Source: Halolamina salifodinae (GTDB lineage: Archaea > Halobacteriota > Halobacteria > Halobacteriales > Haloferacaceae). Taken from it: a stretch of 64,000 bases of DNA. Shown piece after piece: positions 31,955-39,983 of the stretch. The notes below the pieces were generated by a model that worked only from the letters and a program-made list of their open reading frames with translations, was not told the origin of the DNA and ran no database searches. How positions within the stretch are numbered: position 1 is the stretch's first letter; each line of letters starts with the position of its first letter. The translations under genes were made by a program, and so were the position numbers. Location of the stretch: assembly GCF_017874235.1 (NCBI RefSeq), contig NZ_JAGGLC010000002.1, positions 1 through 64,000 of the forward strand, given 5' to 3'.

Positions 31955-32986
31955 TCAGTCGAACCGGTAGACGTTTTCGAGGTACGTCTCGCGGACCTGA
32001 TCGCCCCAGTTGTGGGTGTAGGTGTCGATGACGTCGCTGGCCACGTCGCCGCGGAGGTACTTGACGACCCCGCGATCCCCTGTACGGTCCCGGAGGTGGG
32101 TAGTGAAGAAATGCCGGAAGTAGTGGGGCGTGACGTTCTCGCCGGCACCGGCGCCGGTCTCGTACCAGCCCATCTCCTCGGCGTACTGGCGGACGTAGTG
32201 GCGAACGGCGCGGGCAGTCAGGCGCTCGCCCCAGTCGTCGGCCGTCGAGACGAACAGCGGCTCTGCGTCTGACTGCGTGTCGGGGCGGATCGCCAGCCAG
32301 CGCCGGAGCGCCCGCCGGAGTTCGTCGTCGACGGGGACTACCGTCGAGCGCTTGCGCTTGTTCGACTCCGTCCGGACCTCGCCGTTGTAGGGTTCCCCAC
32401 GGGCGGGCGTGGCGTCGACGTAGAGCGCGTCGCCCCGGCCCGAAAGCTGTGGTCGCCCCTCGAGGTCATACGCCGAGAGCCCCGACTCTGACAGCCTGAG
32501 GTCCCGACAGTCGAGGTTGCAGAGTTCGCCCACACGCATCCCGGTTTTCAGCAGTGTGAGTACGATTGCGTGATGCAGCGGGTGGCGGATGCGGTCCAGA
32601 AACGACCCCATCGTCGCCACGTCGACGTCGCGGCGCTCGGGGTCCTTCTCGATGGACTCGTCCATCTCCTCCATCACCAGCCCCATCGGGTTGCTCGCGA
32701 ACGCGCCGACCTGGTTCATGTAGTCGTAGAACCGGTTGACGGTGGTCGCGTACGTCGCGACGGTGCTCGCCGAGAGCGCACCCCGGAGGGAGTGGACCCA
32801 CGCCAGACAGTCGCGGTGGCCGGCGCTCTCGGGCGTCGCCGACCGCTCCCCGAGGAACGCGGTGAAGCGCCGGAGCACGCGCTCGTAGGCGACCCGCGTG
32901 CGCTCGGCGCGGCCGTGCATCTCCATGTCCTCCAGGTAGTAGGCGACGGGATCGTCGACCTCGGCCTCGGGGCTCCTACTCGCCAT
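31955..32986 (-). CDS. Tyrosine recombinase / integrase (XerC/D-like)
   Basis: The 343-residue protein has a SAM-like N-terminal DNA-binding domain (residues about 10-105) and a catalytic domain with Arg151 (KTGMRVGELCNL), Lys near 210, His288 and Arg291 (HYFRHFF) and nucleophile Tyr323 (DVIDTYTHNW). The usual LGH box reads LRGD, so the third basic residue is replaced. It cuts and rejoins DNA through a 3'-phosphotyrosine. Its start overlaps the end of the DUF5805-like gene by 11 nt, so the two are an operon; I recall this pair as common in haloarchaea. It may act on the chromosome (Xer-like) or on the element outlined by the inverted repeats at 31925 and 35131. The start at 32986 begins the conserved sequence. 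Confidence 0.85.
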   Translation of the reverse strand: MASRSPEAEVDDPVAYYLEDMEMHGRAERTRVAYERVLRRFTAFLGERSATPESAGHRDCLAWVHSLRGALSASTVATYATTVNRFYDYMNQVGAFASNPMGLVMEEMDESIEKDPERRDVDVATMGSFLDRIRHPLHHAIVLTLLKTGMRVGELCNLDCRDLRLSESGLSAYDLEGRPQLSGRGDALYVDATPARGEPYNGEVRTESNKRKRSTVVPVDDELRRALRRWLAIRPDTQSDAEPLFVSTADDWGERLTARAVRHYVRQYAEEMGWYETGAGAGENVTPHYFRHFFTTHLRDRTGDRGVVKYLRGDVASDVIDTYTHNWGDQVRETYLENVYRFD

Positions 32987-33377
32987 CGTCGAGCACGTAC
33001 CCCCCCTCTCGGCCGCTGTAGCTGACGTCGTCGGCCTCCTGCGTGATCGTCTCCAGTCGCTCCTCGAAGTCACCCAGCACCGCCTCGACTAACTCCTCCC
33101 AACTCAGCGGCGACTCGTTCGACAGCGCCGAACGGACCTGCGTTTCGAGACCGTCACCCCAGGGGTCAGCGTCCGGCGATGGGGGCTCCTCGCGGCTACT
33201 CGATCCGGCGGGCTTGTCAGCCGCCTCGAAGCCGCTACGGCCCGCCTGAACCATCGTCCGCACGAACTCGCTCTGGCTCATCCCGAGTTGGTCGGCGGCG
33301 TCGCGCCACGCCGCTCGCTGGTGGGCCGGCACTCGCGTCTTCACCTGCACCGTCTCGCTGTCGGCGTCGTCGGCCAT
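32976..33377 (-). CDS. DUF5805-like helix-turn-helix/ribbon-helix-helix protein
   Basis: The 133-residue protein starts MADDADSETVQVKTRVPAHQ, a basic ribbon followed by a helical pair (RAAWRDAADQLGMSQSEFVR), as in ribbon-helix-helix DNA-binding proteins. The C-terminal half has an acidic helix region (LSWEELVEAVLGDFEERLET). It probably binds DNA as a dimer and may help or control the integrase gene that overlaps its 3' end. A perfect hairpin at 33420-33439, about 43 nt upstream of its start, could be its own operator. The ATG at 33377 is preferred to the earlier one at 33401. Confidence 0.75.
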   Translation of the reverse strand: MADDADSETVQVKTRVPAHQRAAWRDAADQLGMSQSEFVRTMVQAGRSGFEAADKPAGSSSREEPPSPDADPWGDGLETQVRSALSNESPLSWEELVEAVLGDFEERLETITQEADDVSYSGREGGYVLDDGE

Positions 33378-33419
33378 GGATGGAGGTCCGACGCCGGCCA
33401 CATCAACGTACCGGAAACA

Positions 33420-33439
33420 GGGATTAGGGCACTAATCCC
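33420..33439. promoter_or_regulatory. Perfect inverted repeat upstream of the DUF5805-integrase operon
   Basis: Arms GGGATTAG and CTAATCCC with a 4-nt spacer, 43-62 nt upstream of the DUF5805-like gene. A likely site for autoregulation. A weaker repeat, CCGGT/ACCGG, lies at 33493-33507. Confidence 0.45.
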
Positions 33440-33553
33440 CGAGTCGGGTCCCGCATAGCGGCCAAATACCGGTACCGCTTGAGTCGATTTCCCCGGTTCG
33501 TTACCGGTTACGTCGGTAAGTACTCTTTCCAGCGCTGGTCCCGTCTGCGTCGA

Positions 33554-35008
33554 TCACTGTGTGAGCTCGAACGGCGGCTCCGTCCCGTCGGGAAGCGGGT
33601 TCTCGTAGCCCTCCACCTCGCGTTCGAACTCCTCGTGGGCAGCGGCGAGTCGCTCCTCGTCAGTGAGGAGGTCGAACACCGATCCCGCCAGTAGCTTCGC
33701 GACGTAGGGCAGCGCGGTTCGACCGAAGTCGCCGTTGGCGACGACGGCCTGCCAGGAGTGGGCGGGCGTTCCCAGCGCCCACGTCGTCGCGCGGAACTGC
33801 GCGGTGGGGGTGAGCTGGCTGACCTCGCCCACATCGGTGGAGCCGCCGCCGGACTCGCCCTCGTCGAAGGCGTCCATGGGTGTGCCGTAGAGCGCGGCAT
33901 CGGCCGCGGCGTCGTCGTGGGGTGGCTCGAACTCCGAGCGGCTCTCCGCGATGGCGCCCTCCGGGAGCGTCTCCTGTAGCTCCGCGGCCAGTTCGCGCTC
34001 CTCCTCGTCGAACTCGATTTCGTCGAGTTCGGCCATGTTCTCCCGGAACGTGTCGCAGATGACGCCGTTGCTCACCAGTCGGTGACAGCCCGTGTAGTAG
34101 CGCTCGCTCACCTCCGTTCGAGTCATCGTCGCCGCGCCGTCGGCGATCTCGCGCAGCCACGCGGTCACGCGTTCGACGCCCTCGCGAGTGGGGGCACGGA
34201 CGAAGTACCAGACCGACGCCTCGGCGGGCACGACGTTCGGGGCGCTGCCGCCCTCTTGGACGTTGTAGTGGACCCGGACCTCCTCGGGGACGTGCTCGCG
34301 CATGTACTCGACGCCGGTGTTGAGCAGTTGGACGGCATCGAGCGCGCTGCGGCCGGACTCAGGGGACGCCGCGGCGTGGGCGCTCTCGCCCTCGAAGCGG
34401 AGGGAGAGCGAATCGAGCGCGAGCGAACTCCCGCGTTGGGGTGCAGTGTGGTCGCTGGGGTGCCACGTGACGGCGGCGTCGAGGTCGTCGAAGACGCCGT
34501 CGCGGGCCATGAACGTCTTGCCTACCAGCGTCTCCTCGGCGGGACAGCCGTAGAACCGGACCTCACCGGTCGCCTCGTCAGACTGCGTCTGACTGCCCGA
34601 CGAGCGTCGCTCGTCGACATCCCCGCGGTCCAACGCCCGCGCGACGGCGATGGCGGCGCCGACGCCGGCAGTGCCAAAGAGGTTGTGCCCACAGCCGTGC
34701 CCCGGCGCACCTGCCTCAATCGGCTCACGCTCGGTACTGACGGCCTGTGAGAGCCCCGGCAGCGCGTCGAACTCGCCGAGAATCCCGATTGTCGGCCCGT
34801 CGCCGGCGCCGTAGCGTGCGACGAACGCCGTGGGCATGCCGCCGACGCCGCGCTCGATCTCGAAGCCCGCCTCCGCGAGGGTCTCCCGCAGGCGCCCGCT
34901 GGATCGCTCCTCGTGCAGGCCGAGTTCGGGATGCTCCCAGAGATCGAGGGCCAGTTCGTCCATCCGCTCGGCCTGGTCGTCGACGTCCGCGAACAGTCGC
35001 TGTTTCAC
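33554..35008 (-). CDS. M20-family amidohydrolase (AbgB-like)
   Basis: The 484-residue zinc amidohydrolase is of the aminobenzoyl-glutamate utilisation B type. LALDLWEHPELGLHEERS opens the fold. ILGEFDALPGLSQ with GAPGHGCGHNLFG gives the metal-binding region, and GCPAEE supplies the catalytic Glu-Glu. It hydrolyses an N-acyl amino acid or a peptide-like amide. It starts with GTG at 35008; the TATA GTTAAG (about 35033-35038) is 27 nt upstream. The insert DERRSSGSQTQSD near residue 135 is encoded by a paired hairpin (34577-34616). It may feed the TRAP and CoA-linked catabolic block that follows, but no link is proved. Confidence 0.85.
   Translation of the reverse strand: MKQRLFADVDDQAERMDELALDLWEHPELGLHEERSSGRLRETLAEAGFEIERGVGGMPTAFVARYGAGDGPTIGILGEFDALPGLSQAVSTEREPIEAGAPGHGCGHNLFGTAGVGAAIAVARALDRGDVDERRSSGSQTQSDEATGEVRFYGCPAEETLVGKTFMARDGVFDDLDAAVTWHPSDHTAPQRGSSLALDSLSLRFEGESAHAAASPESGRSALDAVQLLNTGVEYMREHVPEEVRVHYNVQEGGSAPNVVPAEASVWYFVRAPTREGVERVTAWLREIADGAATMTRTEVSERYYTGCHRLVSNGVICDTFRENMAELDEIEFDEEERELAAELQETLPEGAIAESRSEFEPPHDDAAADAALYGTPMDAFDEGESGGGSTDVGEVSQLTPTAQFRATTWALGTPAHSWQAVVANGDFGRTALPYVAKLLAGSVFDLLTDEERLAAAHEEFEREVEGYENPLPDGTEPPFELTQ
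34577..34616. repeat. Paired-hairpin insert inside the amidohydrolase gene
   Basis: Two perfect hairpins with 3-nt loops: arms GTCAGAC/GTCTGAC (34577-34593) and CGACGAGC/GCTCGTCG (34598-34616), separated by TGCC. The 40-nt block lies in frame and codes a polar, flexible stretch. Confidence 0.55.
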
Positions 35009-35130
35009 GGCGTGAGCGGGGGCCCGGGCGGGCTTAACTCCTCGGCTGAACGCGGGGTCTGCCAGCGCTCAGTGGTGTGGCGGCTCCGCGTGGACGACGC
35101 TCGGGAATCAGCGCGATGCAACGACGACGC

Positions 35131-35150
35131 ATAAACCGAATATCGCGATA
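35131..35150. repeat. Right arm of a 20-nt inverted repeat bracketing the integrase segment
   Basis: ATAAACCGAATATCGCGATA matches the reverse complement of 31925-31944 at 18 of 20 positions. It includes the palindrome TATCGCGATA, also present at 20805-20814. It lies between the amidohydrolase promoter and the TRAP gene terminator. Confidence 0.45.
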
Positions 35151-35185
35151 CCGATTGCTGCGGGCTTGGTCGGCGTAGGTGGTCG

Positions 35186-35191
35186 AAAAAA
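35186..35191 (-). terminator. T-tract terminator of the TRAP operon
   Basis: T6 on the TRAP strand, about 19 nt beyond the permease stop. Confidence 0.45.
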
Positions 35192-35209
35192 GGAAGGCGT
35201 GGGTCGCGA

Positions 35210-37318
35210 TCAGGCGCTCTTCTCGACCGGCGCCGAGTCGGAGCGACTGAAGACGCTTCGGAACACGCCGACCGGATCGGGACGGCCGATCAGCGTCTGG
35301 AGCACGTAGAGTGCGATGACGACCGCAACCGCCCCGAACTGGACCAGGCGGTTGGGGTGGACCATCGCCAGGACGCCGAGCACCGAGAGCGTCACGCGGG
35401 CCGACAGCGTCACCAGACGGTCGAACGTGAACACGTAGTTGATCCCGTGGATCATCGAGACGGCGCCGATCAGCGCCAGCCCGCCCGAGAGGAACGTCTC
35501 GGCGCCGAACTCGGCGGAAACGATCTCGGGGTGGTAGACGAACACGAACGGGAGGATGAACAGCGGCGCGGAGATCTTGATCCCTTCGAGACAGGTCTCC
35601 CAGAAGTCGCCGCCGGCGATCCCACAGGCCACTGCCACACACGTCGCGATGGGCGGGGTGAGCCCCGCCAGGATCGCGGCGTAGAACACGAAGAAGTGGC
35701 TCGCGAACTGTGGCAGCATGAACTGGTTGGTCATCGTCGGCGCGATCAGCAGCGCGACGATGGTGTAGGACGCCGTCGTCGGCATCCCCAGGCCGAGGAT
35801 GATACAGATGATCATCGCGAGGATCGCGGCCAGCCAGAGCATCCCGCCGGAGAGGTCCATCAGCGTGAGCGAGATAGCCGTCGGCACACCCGTCGCGGTG
35901 AGGATGTCGACGACGCCGTTGATCGCTGCGAGGATGATCGTCACCGGCGCGAGCACGATGACGCCCTCGCGGGCGCCGTCGAGCGTCTCCCAGAGGGTGC
36001 GTTTGAGCGCCTCGAACGGCGACTCGTCGGTCAGGCCGAGCAGCGCACCGATCAGCGGCATCGAGATACCCATGAACAGCATCGCCCCGGTCGTCCAGAG
36101 CGCGGCGGTCATCACGGTCACCTGCTCGATCCCGAGGCGGTAGATCAGCACGGCGAGCGGGAAGCCGTACTTGATGATCTCGGTAGCGAACTCAGCCCGG
36201 GGCATCGTGTCGGTCACGAGGTTGCCCGGGTTGGTCTCGTCGAGTTGGGGCACCGAGACGTAGTGGACCGCAATGAAGATGGTCACACAGAGGATCGCCG
36301 CCGGGATCAGCCCCGCGACGATCACGTCGGCGTAGGTGACGCCGTTGATCAGCGACGCCATGATGAACGCTGCCGCGCCCATGACGGGGGGCAGCACCTG
36401 CCCGGAGGTGGAGGCGACCGCCTCGATGGCGCCCGCCGTCTCGGGCTCGATCCCGTTGCGCTTCATCAGCGGGATGGTGAAGCTCCCGGTCATGCCGGCG
36501 TTTGCGGTCTGGCTCCCGTTGACCGAGCCGATGACCGCGCTCGCGAGTACGGCCGTCTGGGCGATACCGGAGTCGATGTACTTCACCGACCGGAACGCCA
36601 GCCGCATGATGAGGTCGAACGCGCCGTACCCCTTGAGGAAGCCGGCGTACAGCAGGAACAGCGCGATCCACGCCGCGACGAGCTTCGTCAGGAACCCGAA
36701 GAAGCCGTCGAGGCCGATCACGACCGTCCGGAGGATACGCTCGACGCCGAGTCCGCCGTGTTCCAGCGGCCCGGGCGCGTACATGCCGAAGAAGCCGTAG
36801 GCGAACCCGAGGATGACGACGGCGAGGAACGTGCCGCCGAACGAGCGCCAGGTCAGGTAGATCATGACGATGGTGAAGGCCGCCGCCATGACGTACTCGT
36901 ACTGTTCGGCGCGCCCGACGCCGGTGATCAGGCGGTTGAAGTTGTACGCGAGGTACGTACAGGTGACAGCGACGTCGATGGCCGAGAACGTCAGTATCGC
37001 GGCCTCGAGTCGGTTGCCGGGCCCGTACACTTTCTTGAAGTCCCCGACGATGTCCGCCCGGCCGCCGCCGGCCATCTCCATCATCTCCGTCAGAACGTAC
37101 AGTTCGAGGATGGCGCCGAGGAAGACGATGGCGTACTGGCCCCGGGGGATCAACTGCGTCTGCGCGTAGAAGATCACCCAGCCCCAGAAGAACAGCGAGA
37201 GGAAGATGAGGAGGTTCCGCATCGAGAACAGCTCCGCGTCCCAGGGCTGTTCCCGATCGATCGACGGGCCACCCTCGCCGACGGGCGGTTCGTTACCCTC
37301 AGCTGTGGCTTCACTCAC
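35210..37318 (-). CDS. TRAP transporter fused permease (DctQM type, TAXI system)
   Basis: The 702-residue membrane protein starts with GTG (37316-37318). An N-terminal four-helix DctQ-like part (WVIFYAQTQLIPRGQYAIVF and following) is fused to a large DctM part. The latter has the conserved blocks GSVNGSQTANAGMTGSFTIP, EAVASTSGQVLPPVMGAAAF and GLGMPTTASYTIVALLIAPT. Fused permeases of this kind pair with TAXI-type binding proteins and import organic acids using ion gradients. The TAXI gene lies 82 nt upstream in the same operon. Confidence 0.9.
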   Translation of the reverse strand: MSEATAEGNEPPVGEGGPSIDREQPWDAELFSMRNLLIFLSLFFWGWVIFYAQTQLIPRGQYAIVFLGAILELYVLTEMMEMAGGGRADIVGDFKKVYGPGNRLEAAILTFSAIDVAVTCTYLAYNFNRLITGVGRAEQYEYVMAAAFTIVMIYLTWRSFGGTFLAVVILGFAYGFFGMYAPGPLEHGGLGVERILRTVVIGLDGFFGFLTKLVAAWIALFLLYAGFLKGYGAFDLIMRLAFRSVKYIDSGIAQTAVLASAVIGSVNGSQTANAGMTGSFTIPLMKRNGIEPETAGAIEAVASTSGQVLPPVMGAAAFIMASLINGVTYADVIVAGLIPAAILCVTIFIAVHYVSVPQLDETNPGNLVTDTMPRAEFATEIIKYGFPLAVLIYRLGIEQVTVMTAALWTTGAMLFMGISMPLIGALLGLTDESPFEALKRTLWETLDGAREGVIVLAPVTIILAAINGVVDILTATGVPTAISLTLMDLSGGMLWLAAILAMIICIILGLGMPTTASYTIVALLIAPTMTNQFMLPQFASHFFVFYAAILAGLTPPIATCVAVACGIAGGDFWETCLEGIKISAPLFILPFVFVYHPEIVSAEFGAETFLSGGLALIGAVSMIHGINYVFTFDRLVTLSARVTLSVLGVLAMVHPNRLVQFGAVAVVIALYVLQTLIGRPDPVGVFRSVFSRSDSAPVEKSA

Positions 37319-37400
37319 GAGCGATCACCGCCGATACTGGTCGTGGCGCTACCGGAGTATGTTTGAACAATCATGAAGGTTAGTTCGGGGGGGAGCTGCG

Positions 37401-38459
37401 CTATTCGCTGTTCGTCGAACCCTCGGTCCACTCGTCGTTCCAGACGTCGTTGTCCTTCCAGTACTGGGCGACGCCGGGGTGGATCTCGAGTTCGGGGATG
37501 ACCGCTTCGGTCATCGTCTCGGGGTCGGAGTGGTCGAGCGCGGTCGGGTCGGACTCGCGGATCGTCTCCCAGTGCTCGCTGGAGAGGCGCGCGATCTCCT
37601 CGGTCGCGCCCGCGGGCACGTCTGGACCGAACGCCCACTGGCCGGCCAGCGTCCACGAGGTGACGGTGTCGGTCAGCTTGCTGACGTCCTGCTCCCAGCC
37701 GTAGGGCTCGAACTCCTGCAGGAGCGCGCCGGGGACGTCCTCGATGGCCTGACGGAACTGGTCGTCGACGGGCACGGCATAGAGGTCGCCGTTACTGCGG
37801 ACGTCGACTTCCTGCACCCAACTGGAGAGGTTGACGCCGTTGGCGCCGTAGATACAGAGCGCGTCGGCGCGGCCCTCCTCGACGGCGCCGGCGATGTCGG
37901 CGGTGTCGAGGTTGAGGATCTCGTTGCCCTCCCACGCGCCGGCCTCCTTGATCACTTCCTCGGTCAGCAGGCGGGTCCCGAAGCCGGGCTGGATCGGGTA
38001 GATGGTGTGGCCACCCTCGCGCAGGTCAGCCGTGGACTCGATGCCCGAGCCCTCCATCGCGACCCAGTAGATCTGGAGGTTCGTGAAGACGAACCCCTGC
38101 ATCGGCATGGTGTCGACAGGCTCGTCGGCGAAGGGGCCGGAGTCGCTCATTGCCTTCGCCAGGGAGTTGTTGTCGACACCGATCGAGGAGATGTTCCCCG
38201 AGTCGAACTCGTAGAGGTTGGCGGTCCAGCCGTCGGTTACCTGCACCGAGATGTCGAGGACATCGCTCTCCTCGCTGGCCGCACGTGCGAGCGCCTGTCC
38301 GGCCTGCTGGGTGGAGCTCCCGGAGGAAGTCCCCGCAATGACGACGCTGTAGCTCTCGCCGTCGTCGCCGCCGCCCATACAGCCGGCGGTCGTGATGACC
38401 CCCATCGTGGCGGCGCCTTTCAACAGATCACGTCGACCGAGCGTGTCTAGGTCTACCAT
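37401..38459 (-). CDS. TAXI-family TRAP solute-binding lipoprotein
   Basis: The 352-residue protein has a twin-arginine signal with lipobox (GRRDLLKGAATMGVITTAGC). The mature part opens with YSVVIAGTSSGSSTQQAGQA, the ligand-binding loop of TAXI proteins (GxxxGxxxxxGxA), and has the IGVDNNSLAKA region. It captures an organic acid or amino acid outside the membrane for the fused permease. The promoter holds a TATA enclosed by a perfect inverted repeat (38475-38500), so expression is probably repressor-controlled. Confidence 0.9.
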   Translation of the reverse strand: MVDLDTLGRRDLLKGAATMGVITTAGCMGGGDDGESYSVVIAGTSSGSSTQQAGQALARAASEESDVLDISVQVTDGWTANLYEFDSGNISSIGVDNNSLAKAMSDSGPFADEPVDTMPMQGFVFTNLQIYWVAMEGSGIESTADLREGGHTIYPIQPGFGTRLLTEEVIKEAGAWEGNEILNLDTADIAGAVEEGRADALCIYGANGVNLSSWVQEVDVRSNGDLYAVPVDDQFRQAIEDVPGALLQEFEPYGWEQDVSKLTDTVTSWTLAGQWAFGPDVPAGATEEIARLSSEHWETIRESDPTALDHSDPETMTEAVIPELEIHPGVAQYWKDNDVWNDEWTEGSTNSE

Positions 38460-38474
38460 GAATGTACGGGTAGG

Positions 38475-38500
38475 TTGCGGTACTGATAAGGGTACCGCAA
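38475..38500. promoter_or_regulatory. Operator candidate enclosing the TRAP operon TATA box
   Basis: Perfect 9-bp inverted repeat TTGCGGTAC (38475-38483) and GTACCGCAA (38492-38500). The 8-nt spacer holds the TATA core (CTTATCA on the coding strand, 38484-38490), 28 nt before the TAXI start. A protein bound here would block TBP. Confidence 0.6.
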
Positions 38501-38528
38501 GCGACCTAGCCGGGTGACAGAAAGCCGG

Positions 38529-39983
38529 TCAGTCGCCCCCCGTTTCCTGCCAGTCGAACGCCGTCCCGGCATCGAACGGGACGTGGCCCGCCTTCGCGGT
38601 CGCCCGGTCGCGGTAGGCCCGGAGGTCCTCGCGGAACGCCGGGTCGGCCACCTCGATCAGCGCGTCCATCCGCTCGTCGGGGCTCAGGCCGCGGAGGTCC
38701 GCGACGCCGTGTTCGGTCACGATCACCGAGTGGTCGTGTTCGGTGTGGTCGACGTGGGGCACCTGCGGGACGATCCGGGAGATCCCCCCGCCGGCGGCCG
38801 TCGAGGGCAGCGCGATGATCCCCAGCCGGCAGTTGCGGTTGAAGTCGCCGCCGCCGCCGATGCCGCTGACCACGTCGGTGCCGCCGATGTGGGTCGCGTT
38901 CGCGTTGCCGTAGAGGTCGACATCGACGGCGCTGTTGACGCCGACGACGCCGAAGCGCTCGATCAGCGCGGCGTTGTTCGAGACGTCCGCCGGGCGCAGC
39001 ACCACGTCCTCGGCGTAGCGGTCGATGCCGTCGAACAGTCGCTCCTGTCCCTCCGCAGAAAGTGCGAGCGACGTGGCACTGGCGCCCGAGAGCAGCCCCG
39101 AGTCGAGCGCGTCCAGCAGACCGTCCTGGAACACCTCGCCGAAGTAGACAACGTCGCGGTTGCCAAAGTCGATGCCAGAGAGTTCGCCCATCAGCGCGTT
39201 GCCGAGGCTCCCCACCCCGAACTGGAGGTAGACCGACTCCGCGAGCATGGGGTTGCGCTCGATCTCGTTTTCGAGGAAGTCGCCGAGGTTGTCGGCGATG
39301 GTGAGGTCGACCTCGTTCGGGTCGCGGAACTCGTAGGGGTCGTCGGCCTGCTCGGTCTCGACGACGGCCACGAGCTTTTCGGGGTCGAAATCCACGCGGG
39401 CGTCGGCGACGCGCTCGGTCGCCCCCGTGACCGGGATGGGGTCCCGCCCCGGCGGCAGGTCGCGCTGGAACACGTCGTGAACGCGCTCCAGTTCGTCGGG
39501 CTGGGCGTGGTTGATCTCGACGATCAGTTGGTCGGCGGCGGCGACGAAGGAGGGCGTGTGGCCGATGGAGGTCGAGGGGACCAGCCAGTCCTCGCCGACG
39601 CTGACGGCCTCGATGATCGCCACGTCGGGGTCGCCGAACTCCCCCAGTCGGACTTCGTCGCCGACCCGGGAGATGTGCCGGTCGTGGAACGCCACCTCCC
39701 GGCTGTTGATCGCCTCGCGGGAGGCCTCCTGGGTCTGGAACGGGTAGCGCCGCGCGAGTTTGTCGGCCTCGATCAGCACGTCGTCGACCTCGCGGCCGAC
39801 GCCGCCGCCGGAGACGACGGTGAGTGCGGCATCCTCGTCCTGTGCGGCGAAGGCCGGCAGCGTCGCCTTGGGGTAGCCGACGCCGCCGAAACCGCTGACC
39901 AGCACGGTGTCCTCGGCGCCGATGACTTCGGCGGCGGCCTCGGCGTCGGTCACCGGGAGATCGGGAGCGATTCGGTCGCTCAT
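38529..39983 (-). CDS. Acetyl-CoA hydrolase/transferase family CoA-transferase
   Basis: The 484-residue class I CoA-transferase is of the acetate/succinate/propionate type (Cat1/ScpC-like). SGFGGVGYPKATLPAFAA is the CoA-binding N-terminal region. YLQFGVGSLGNALMGEL with VVYFGEVFQDGLLDA lies around the expected catalytic glutamate, and SGIGGGGDFNRN is the second glycine-rich loop. It moves CoA between two carboxylic acids. It overlaps the MaoC gene by 4 nt and is last gene of the ACAD-MaoC-CoA-transferase operon, so it probably activates the acid that the other two convert. The exact acid is unknown. Confidence 0.85.
   Translation of the reverse strand: MSDRIAPDLPVTDAEAAAEVIGAEDTVLVSGFGGVGYPKATLPAFAAQDEDAALTVVSGGGVGREVDDVLIEADKLARRYPFQTQEASREAINSREVAFHDRHISRVGDEVRLGEFGDPDVAIIEAVSVGEDWLVPSTSIGHTPSFVAAADQLIVEINHAQPDELERVHDVFQRDLPPGRDPIPVTGATERVADARVDFDPEKLVAVVETEQADDPYEFRDPNEVDLTIADNLGDFLENEIERNPMLAESVYLQFGVGSLGNALMGELSGIDFGNRDVVYFGEVFQDGLLDALDSGLLSGASATSLALSAEGQERLFDGIDRYAEDVVLRPADVSNNAALIERFGVVGVNSAVDVDLYGNANATHIGGTDVVSGIGGGGDFNRNCRLGIIALPSTAAGGGISRIVPQVPHVDHTEHDHSVIVTEHGVADLRGLSPDERMDALIEVADPAFREDLRAYRDRATAKAGHVPFDAGTAFDWQETGGD

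Noticed and set aside
31955..33377. Provirus or integrated plasmid around the integrase
   Set aside because: No tRNA target, no capsid, replication or other viral genes, and neighbours look chromosomal; only a small IR-bounded segment remains possible.
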